Assembly: GCA_027314825.1 (NCBI GenBank)
Contig: DAHVAB010000045.1
Location: 1-11,143, forward strand
Source of the DNA: Solirubrobacterales bacterium
GTDB taxonomy: Bacteria; Actinomycetota; Thermoleophilia; Solirubrobacterales; Solirubrobacteraceae
Length of the DNA stretch: 11,143 bases
Direction: 5' to 3'
Shown one piece after another: positions 6,749 to 11,143 of the stretch; within the stretch, counting starts at the first letter, position 1, and every line of letters starts with the position of its first letter. The notes under the pieces were generated by a model. The model had not been told where the DNA came from and made no database searches. It saw nothing but the letters and a program-made list of their open reading frames with translations. Made by a program: the position numbers and the translations under genes.

Positions 6749-7927
6749 ATGCCGATCAGAGCCACCAAGCGGGGCGCCCAGCGGACCCGCATAGAGGCCG
6801 ATTGCGACGTCCTGATCTGCGGCGCCTCCTTCGCCGGGCTGGCCGTCGCAAGGGAGCTTGCGGGCTCCGGCGCCAACGTGCTGATGGTGGATCGCTACGA
6901 GATCGGAGAGCGCCAGACCTCCGCCTGCGGCATCCCCACCGAGTGGCTCACGCGGATGGGCCTGCAGGACTCGCTGCGCCAGAGCTTCGACTCGCTGCTC
7001 GTGCACACCCCCTGGGCGAGCGTCCGCTGGGAGCTGCCGTGGAGCTTCTCCACGTTCGACTACCGGCAGCTCTGCGGGCTGCTCTGGGAGCAGGCGCGGC
7101 TGCCGCAGAGCGCCTTCGAGACCGCGAAGGTGAACGGCATCACGCGGGCCGCCGCGGAGACGGGCGCCCCGCACACCGTGCACACGGATCGCGGCGACAT
7201 CCGCGCCCCGCTGGTGGTCGACGGCCTCGGCTGGCGGCGGGTGCTCGCCCAGGCGATGGAGATACAGCCCCCGAACGCACGCCTCTCGCGCGGGCTGGAG
7301 GTGCATCCGGATGGGCAGGGAGCGGAGATGGAGCTCTGGATCGACGCCGGCTATGTGAGGGCCGGCTACGGCTGGAGCTTCCCCGCGCGCGAGGAGGTGC
7401 GGGTCGGCATCGGCTCCTTCTGGCCCTCCCATCACGTCAAGGAGCCGACGGTGCGCCTCGCCGCCGACCTGAGCCGGCCGGCCGACGGCTACCAGGGCAA
7501 CTGGATTCCCCATCAGCTGCGCCCCGCCGTCGAAGGCGGCGTCTTCTTCGTGGGAGACTCAGCCGGGCACTGCCTGCCGCTGACCGCGGAGGGGATCAGG
7601 ACCGCCCTCTATTTCGGGATCGCCTGCGGCCGGCAGCTGCACGCGGTGATCGAGGGCAGAGCCTCCGTCGAGCAGGCGCTGGCCGCCTACGCCGCCTTCT
7701 CGGACTCCCATGAGTGGAAGTTCCGCTGGCTGCTGAGAAGCCAGCGTTTGATCGGGCGCCTCACCAATACACCGGCCGTCACCGGCCTGTCCCAAGCGAT
7801 GGGCCGCCGCGGCCTCTCCCGCTGGGCATTCGAGCACTACCTGGCGATCGCCCCGCCGTCGTTCGTCGAGCACGACCCGCCGCGGAGCGCCGCGCCCCGT
7901 GCGCGGACGGCGCCGGCGACCGCGTGA
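6749..7927 (+). CDS. FAD-dependent oxidoreductase, geranylgeranyl-reductase type
   Basis: Flavoprotein of the p-hydroxybenzoate-hydroxylase fold, closest in motif pattern to geranylgeranyl reductases (ChlP / digeranylgeranylglycerophospholipid reductase group), which saturate isoprenoid double bonds. Of 392 residues, 20-49 form the Rossmann strand-loop-helix (DVLICGASFAGLAVAREL, ending VDR); GASFAG is a variant of GxGxxG. At 206-212 lies GYGWSFP, typical of the reductase branch, and at 269-284 GDSAGHCLPLTAEGI, the second FAD-binding motif. The C-terminus is Arg/Pro/Ala-rich. Start ATG 6749 is chosen because the Rossmann motif then sits near the N-terminus and a -10 lies 7 nt upstream; the frame is open further left only antisense to rpsA. 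Possible substrates are the menaquinone side chain, polyprenols or other lipids. A halogenase or monooxygenase role cannot be excluded. It is followed 66 bp later by the DUF3467 gene on the same strand. Confidence 0.85.
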   Translation: MPIRATKRGAQRTRIEADCDVLICGASFAGLAVARELAGSGANVLMVDRYEIGERQTSACGIPTEWLTRMGLQDSLRQSFDSLLVHTPWASVRWELPWSFSTFDYRQLCGLLWEQARLPQSAFETAKVNGITRAAAETGAPHTVHTDRGDIRAPLVVDGLGWRRVLAQAMEIQPPNARLSRGLEVHPDGQGAEMELWIDAGYVRAGYGWSFPAREEVRVGIGSFWPSHHVKEPTVRLAADLSRPADGYQGNWIPHQLRPAVEGGVFFVGDSAGHCLPLTAEGIRTALYFGIACGRQLHAVIEGRASVEQALAAYAAFSDSHEWKFRWLLRSQRLIGRLTNTPAVTGLSQAMGRRGLSRWAFEHYLAIAPPSFVEHDPPRSAAPRARTAPATA

Positions 7928-7984
7928 GCGCCTGAGCGCGCCGCCGCAGCCACTGTCCCTTCCCTCGGAGATGCTGCGAGACTT

Positions 7985-7991
7985 AGGAGAG
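7985..7991 (+). promoter_or_regulatory. Strong ribosome binding site for the DUF3467 gene
   Basis: AGGAGAG lies shortly before the ATG at 7994 and is one of the clearest Shine-Dalgarno sequences in the window. It contrasts with the likely leaderless gene just upstream, and fits translation of this gene from the middle of a transcript. Confidence 0.75.
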
Positions 7992-7993
7992 CA

Positions 7994-8290
7994 ATGGACG
8001 ACGAGGCGCCCGAGCTGCGGATCAACGTGCCGGCCGACCAGGTGGCCGGCCACTACGCGAACCTCGTGGGCGTCTGGCACACACAGCACGACTTCGCGAT
8101 CGACTTCTGCGTGATACAGCCGTTCGCCGGCGGCGAGAACGGCACGATGAGCGCCCAGGTCGTCTCTCGCGTGCGGCTGCCGCCGACGATCGTCTTCGAC
8201 CTGCTGCGCTCGCTGAACGAGAACCTCGCCGACTTCGAAAGCGCGTTCGGCGAGATCAAGCAGCCGGGCGAGGACTCCGACGCCGAGTAG
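7994..8290 (+). CDS. DUF3467 family protein
   Basis: Small cytoplasmic protein of 98 residues with no known biochemical activity. The pattern HYANLVGVWHTQHDFAIDFCVIQP followed by VVSRVRLPPTIVFDLLRSLNENL is typical of DUF3467: a short beta-rich N-terminal half, the HxxxDFxxDF-type core, then R(V/I)xLPP and a helix. The acidic C-terminus (GEDSDAE) is normal for the family. The start is fixed by the AGGAGAG site. It is 66 bp downstream of the flavoprotein on the same strand and probably shares its transcript, but no functional link is known. It converges on the toxin-antitoxin module with only 32 bp between stop codons. Confidence 0.85.
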   Translation: MDDEAPELRINVPADQVAGHYANLVGVWHTQHDFAIDFCVIQPFAGGENGTMSAQVVSRVRLPPTIVFDLLRSLNENLADFESAFGEIKQPGEDSDAE

Positions 8291-8296
8291 GCGGGC

Positions 8297-8316
8297 GGCC
8301 TGCCTAACGCCAGGCC
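8297..8316. terminator. Weak hairpin between convergent genes
   Basis: GGCCTG (8297-8302) and CAGGCC (8311-8316) can pair around an 8-nt loop in the 32-bp gap between the DUF3467 and PIN-toxin stop codons. Its position suits a bidirectional terminator. There is no T-run on either side, so it is at best a weak or non-canonical one. Confidence 0.35.
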
Positions 8317-8322
8317 ACCGAT

Positions 8323-8751
8323 CTATCTCAGCGGATCGACCCAGCGCACGCCGGGAAAGCGGGCGAAGTCGGAATCGCAGGAGTAGACGGTCGCGCCGTG
8401 CTCGATTGACAGCGCAGCGAGGTGCGCGTCGCTTGTCAGGTTGCCCGCGGTACCCAACGGAATCAGCAGGTCACGAAGGACGCCAGCATGCCGTCGTGTG
8501 GACTGGATCACAGTCACGCACGGCTGCTCAAGCCAGCTTTCCACGAGCTCCATCGCGTGATCGGCCGTCAGCGGCTGCTCGACAACCTGCGGACGCGTGC
8601 ACAGGCGGATGAACGCCAACAGCACGATCCACGAGAGACCAACCGTCTCCGCGCCCGACAGCGTTCGCTCCAACCATTCCTGAGCAGCCGGCTGTCGCGG
8701 AGACCGCGCATCGTATGCGTACAGGAAAAGGTTCGCGTCAGGAAGCTTCAC
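8323..8751 (-). CDS. vapC: PIN-domain toxin, VapC type
   Basis: Predicted Mg2+-dependent ribonuclease toxin of a type II toxin-antitoxin pair; VapC relatives cut tRNA or rRNA when the antitoxin is lost. The 142 residues match the family. The first acidic site is D5 (KLPDANLFLYAYD), the second D108 in TSDAHLAALSIEHGA, and the third D126/D128 in SCDSDFARFPGVRWVDPL. The usual mid-domain glutamate is replaced in VLLAFIRLCTRP, as is common in the actinobacterial subfamily with the FARFPGxRW ending. The GTG at 8749-8751 is chosen because it overlaps the antitoxin TGA as GTGA and places D5 at the N-terminus. A longer in-frame start at 8940 would run through the antitoxin gene and is rejected. Codon use is less GC-biased than in the flanking housekeeping genes, suggesting acquisition. 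Confidence 0.9.
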   Translation of the reverse strand: MKLPDANLFLYAYDARSPRQPAAQEWLERTLSGAETVGLSWIVLLAFIRLCTRPQVVEQPLTADHAMELVESWLEQPCVTVIQSTRRHAGVLRDLLIPLGTAGNLTSDAHLAALSIEHGATVYSCDSDFARFPGVRWVDPLR

Positions 8752-9008
8752 TTGCCCAGTTCGAGCTTGCGCACGATCTCCGCGTCTTCCATCTCGGACG
8801 CCAACGTGAGCGCCTTGTCGATGTTGATGCCCGGGCGAAGGCCCATCGGCTGTGCGCGCACACGGAAGCGCTTGCTCGCTGGGGCACCGCCGCCCAGCCC
8901 CGATCGCAGCGCGTCGTTGAGAGCAGTCTTGAACGAGCATCCCCGCTGCTGCATCGTCTGCCTCAACTTCGCATCCACGTCGGGGTCCAGCGTCACAGTC
9001 GTGCGCAT
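8748..9008 (-). CDS. vapB: Ribbon-helix-helix antitoxin, VapB type
   Basis: Antitoxin that should bind and block the PIN toxin encoded immediately downstream and repress its own promoter as a dimer. The 86 residues begin with a ribbon-helix-helix fold: strand RTTVTLDPDV, then two helices through about residue 38 (KLRQTMQQRG and FKTALNDALRSG). Residues 45-86 form the toxin-binding tail (INIDKALTLASEMEDAEIV). The ATG at 9008 lies 6 nt after a TATGAT -10, so the message is probably leaderless. Its stop overlaps the toxin GTG by four bases, which keeps antitoxin and toxin synthesis coupled. The family name is by fold and partner; subfamily assignment would need a search. Confidence 0.85.
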   Translation of the reverse strand: MRTTVTLDPDVDAKLRQTMQQRGCSFKTALNDALRSGLGGGAPASKRFRVRAQPMGLRPGINIDKALTLASEMEDAEIVRKLELGK

Positions 9009-9011
9009 GGA

Positions 9012-9048
9012 GGCATCATAGCATCAACCAACTTGCTGTCATGATGCC
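9012..9048 (-). promoter_or_regulatory. Promoter and likely autoregulatory operator of the toxin-antitoxin module
   Basis: Reading leftward, ATGACA (9037-9042) and TATGAT (9015-9020) form a -35/-10 pair with a 16-bp spacer, both one base off consensus. An inverted repeat, GGCATCAT (9012-9019) and ATGATGCC (9041-9048), has perfect 8-bp arms that cover the -10 and the edge of the -35. A dimeric or tetrameric antitoxin complex bound there would block RNA polymerase. This is the best-supported promoter in the window. Confidence 0.7.
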
Positions 9049-9136
9049 GCCCTGGGGGAAGTTGCGCTGCCAATCGCAGACGGAACGATGCTCGGCGAGC
9101 GCACAGCTCCGTGCCGGCCGGCGACCTGACCGGCGC

Positions 9137-11143
9137 TCACTTCGCCGCCAGCCAGTTCTCGCCCACCCCGATGTCGACGGCCAGCGCAGGCTCACGCTCC
9201 CAGACGCCGCACATCTCCCGCTCGATCACGCTCGTGGCCGCCTGCACCTGCGCCTCCTCGGAGGGCAGCTCGAAGAGCAGCTCGTCGTGGATCGTGAGGA
9301 TCAGGCGGGCTGGGATCCGCTCGGCGGCGAGCGCGTCGGCGCAGCGGATCATCGCCAGCTTGATGATGTCGGCCGCGGTGCCCTGCACCACCGTGTTCAC
9401 CGCCAGGCGCTCACCCTGGGCGCGAACCTGGAAGTTGCGGGCCTGGAGCTCCGGGATCTGGCGGCGCCTTCCCCACAGGGTGCTCACATAGCCCTGCTGC
9501 CTGGCGCTCTCGATCGTCTCCCGCATGAACGCCTCGACCCTGGAGAACCGGTGCAGGTAGGCGTCGATGAACGCTTTCGCCTCCTCGATGCCGATGTTCA
9601 GGCGATCGGCCAGGCCGAAATCGGAGAGGCCGTAGACGATCCCGTAGTTGATCATCTTCGACTTGGAGCGCATGGAGGAGTCCACATCCTCCGGGGCGAC
9701 GCCGAAGACCTCCGCCGCGGTCGCCGTATGCACATCCTCCCCGCGGGAGAAGATCTCCATCAGCACCTGCTCGTCGGCCACGTTGGCGAGCACCCGCAGC
9801 TCGATCTGCGAGTAGTCGGCGGATATCAGCACCGATCCGGGCTCCGCCTCGAAGCAGCGCCTGATCTCGCGGCCTAGCGGCGTGCGGACCGGGACGTTCT
9901 GCATGTTCGGGTTGGTCGAGGAGAGCCTGCCCGTCTGGGCGACCGCCTGCAGGAAGGTGGTGTGGATCCGCGAGCCCTCATCGACCATCTGCGGCAGCAC
10001 GTCGAGGTAGGTCTTCACCAGCGTGGAGAGCTCCCGCCAACGCTCCACCTTCACCACGATCGGGTGCTCCTCGCGGATCGCCTGCAGCACCCGCGCGTCG
10101 GTCGAGTAGCCGGTCTTGCCGCGCCGCTTGCGCGAGAGGCCGAGCTTGCCGAACAGGATCTCGCCGAGCTGCTGCGGGGAGGAGATCAGGAACTCCTCGC
10201 CGGCGAGCGAGAAGATCTCCCCTTCGAGGCTCGCCATCTCCGCACGGACCTTCTCGGTGATCTGCTCCAGCCTGCCCACGTTCAACCGCACCCCGGCCCG
10301 CTCCATCTGCCTGAGCACTCCGATCAGGGGCAGCTCGATCTCATCCATCACCTGCGTGAGGCCGCGCTCGGCGAGCCGCTCGCGCTGCCAGCTCGCCAGG
10401 GCGCAGATCATCACTGCGTCGGCGGCCAGCGGATCTTCCAGCGGGCTCTGCAGGCCCCTCTCCTCGCAGAGCTCGGCCAGCGGGTAGCCGCGCCGCGCCG
10501 GATCGAGCAGGTAGGCGGCGATCATCGTGTCGTGGGCGAGCCCGGGCGGCACGTCGCCGAGCGCCTTCGCGTCATGGGCGACCACGCGACGATCGCCACA
10601 GGCGGCCACCACCTCCGCCGGGCTCTCGCACTCGCCGGCGAGCACCGTCTCGCCCGCCGCAAGGGCGAAGCGCCACGGCGCGCCCTGTGCGAAGAGCTCT
10701 CCCTCCGGCGCCGGCGCCGGGCCGAGGGCGAGGCACAGCTCCTCACCCTCCAGGCCGGCAGCGTCGGCCGGGACTCCGCGCACGAGCCGTGCCGAGATCC
10801 CGCCGCCACCCTCACCATCGCCCGCCGCCGCCGATGGCGCCGCCTCGCCGAGCGCCTCCTCCAGCCGCTTCAACGGCGCGCGCAGCTCATATTCGGAGAA
10901 GGCCTCCCGCAGCCGCGAGCGGTCCGGCTCGCGCGCCAGCTCCGCGGCTGCGTCGAACTCGACCGGCACGTCGCGGCGGATGCTCGCAAGCCGCTTGGAG
11001 ACCCTCGCCTCCTCGGCCTGCTCGATCAGGCTCTCTTTGCGCTTGGCCCCTCCCACCTCATCGACCCGGGCGAGCACCTCCTCCAGGCTGCCGAACCTCT
11101 GGATCAGCTCGCTGGCCGTCTTCTCACCGATCCCCCGAATCCC
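9137..11143 (-). CDS. polA: DNA polymerase I (5' end outside window)
   Basis: Family A polymerase for Okazaki-fragment processing and repair gap filling. The frame is open to the window edge; 668 residues are visible, and most of the N-terminal 5'-3' exonuclease is missing. The visible part starts in that domain's helix-hairpin-helix (GIRGIGEKTASELIQRFGSL). Next, at about 118-235, comes a 3'-5' exonuclease-like fold that lacks the DxE metal site, so proofreading is probably absent. The polymerase domain has motif A DYSQIELRVLA (Asp about visible residue 443), the O-helix RSKMINYGIVYG with Tyr at visible residue 500, and motif C TIHDELLFELP (Asp about 620). The C-terminus ends normally (VDIGVGENWLAAK). 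The antitoxin gene is 128 bp downstream. Actinobacterial polA is normally followed closely by rpsA; here about 2.5 kb intervene. Confidence 0.97.
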   Translation of the reverse strand, partial: GIRGIGEKTASELIQRFGSLEEVLARVDEVGGAKRKESLIEQAEEARVSKRLASIRRDVPVEFDAAAELAREPDRSRLREAFSEYELRAPLKRLEEALGEAAPSAAAGDGEGGGGISARLVRGVPADAAGLEGEELCLALGPAPAPEGELFAQGAPWRFALAAGETVLAGECESPAEVVAACGDRRVVAHDAKALGDVPPGLAHDTMIAAYLLDPARRGYPLAELCEERGLQSPLEDPLAADAVMICALASWQRERLAERGLTQVMDEIELPLIGVLRQMERAGVRLNVGRLEQITEKVRAEMASLEGEIFSLAGEEFLISSPQQLGEILFGKLGLSRKRRGKTGYSTDARVLQAIREEHPIVVKVERWRELSTLVKTYLDVLPQMVDEGSRIHTTFLQAVAQTGRLSSTNPNMQNVPVRTPLGREIRRCFEAEPGSVLISADYSQIELRVLANVADEQVLMEIFSRGEDVHTATAAEVFGVAPEDVDSSMRSKSKMINYGIVYGLSDFGLADRLNIGIEEAKAFIDAYLHRFSRVEAFMRETIESARQQGYVSTLWGRRRQIPELQARNFQVRAQGERLAVNTVVQGTAADIIKLAMIRCADALAAERIPARLILTIHDELLFELPSEEAQVQAATSVIEREMCGVWEREPALAVDIGVGENWLAAK

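Noticed and set aside
6689..7513. N-terminal extension of ribosomal protein S1
   Set aside because: The upstream frame is antisense to the flavoprotein gene and has no S1-like sequence; S1 homology begins right after 6679.
8752..8940. Longer start for the PIN toxin
   Set aside because: It would run through the antitoxin gene in another frame and add an unrelated N-terminus before the catalytic first aspartate; the GTGA overlap is the typical arrangement.
9049..9136. Terminator or small gene downstream of polA
   Set aside because: Short GC palindromes such as GCCGGCCGGC are present, but no hairpin with a T-run and no convincing small open frame were found.

Overview
The window is GC-rich, gene-dense chromosomal DNA that most likely comes from a deep-branching actinobacterium. 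A Thermoleophilia / Solirubrobacterales-type genome is my best guess, inferred from gene order and protein style and not from any search. The backbone is the actinobacterial housekeeping block polA - rpsA - coaE - uvrB, the same order known from Mycobacterium tuberculosis. Here all four genes lie on the minus strand, and extra genes sit between polA and rpsA.

Layout from low to high coordinates. (1) An IclR-family regulator on the minus strand, cut off at its C-terminus by the window edge (1-734), with a 226-bp upstream region. (2) A tight minus-strand block read from high to low: rpsA (four S1 domains plus a repetitive acidic tail), coaE, a membrane-anchored lytic transglycosylase whose start overlaps the coaE stop, uvrB, and a DivIVA-domain coiled-coil protein about 10 bases after uvrB. 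(3) Divergent from rpsA across about 60-70 bp, a plus-strand pair: a geranylgeranyl-reductase-type flavoprotein and a small DUF3467 protein. (4) Convergent to that pair, a minus-strand VapBC-type toxin-antitoxin module (ribbon-helix-helix antitoxin and PIN toxin, GTGA overlap) with a clear promoter and an 8-bp inverted repeat. (5) polA on the minus strand, lacking its 5' end beyond the window.

How the genes relate. polA and uvrB belong to nucleotide excision repair and gap filling, rpsA to translation, coaE to the last step of coenzyme A synthesis, and the transglycosylase and DivIVA protein to cell-wall growth and division. The toxin-antitoxin pair looks like an acquired cassette because its codon use is visibly less GC-biased than its neighbours.

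No CRISPR array, tRNA, rRNA, insertion sequence or phage gene was seen, and no wholly new system can be supported. The observations most worth a second look are: a tyrosine at the sugar-selecting O-helix position of PolA; back-to-back -10 elements that predict leaderless mRNAs for rpsA and the flavoprotein; the promoter/operator of the toxin-antitoxin module; the in-frame DNA repeats in the rpsA tail; and a distinct C-terminal module on the DivIVA-like protein.
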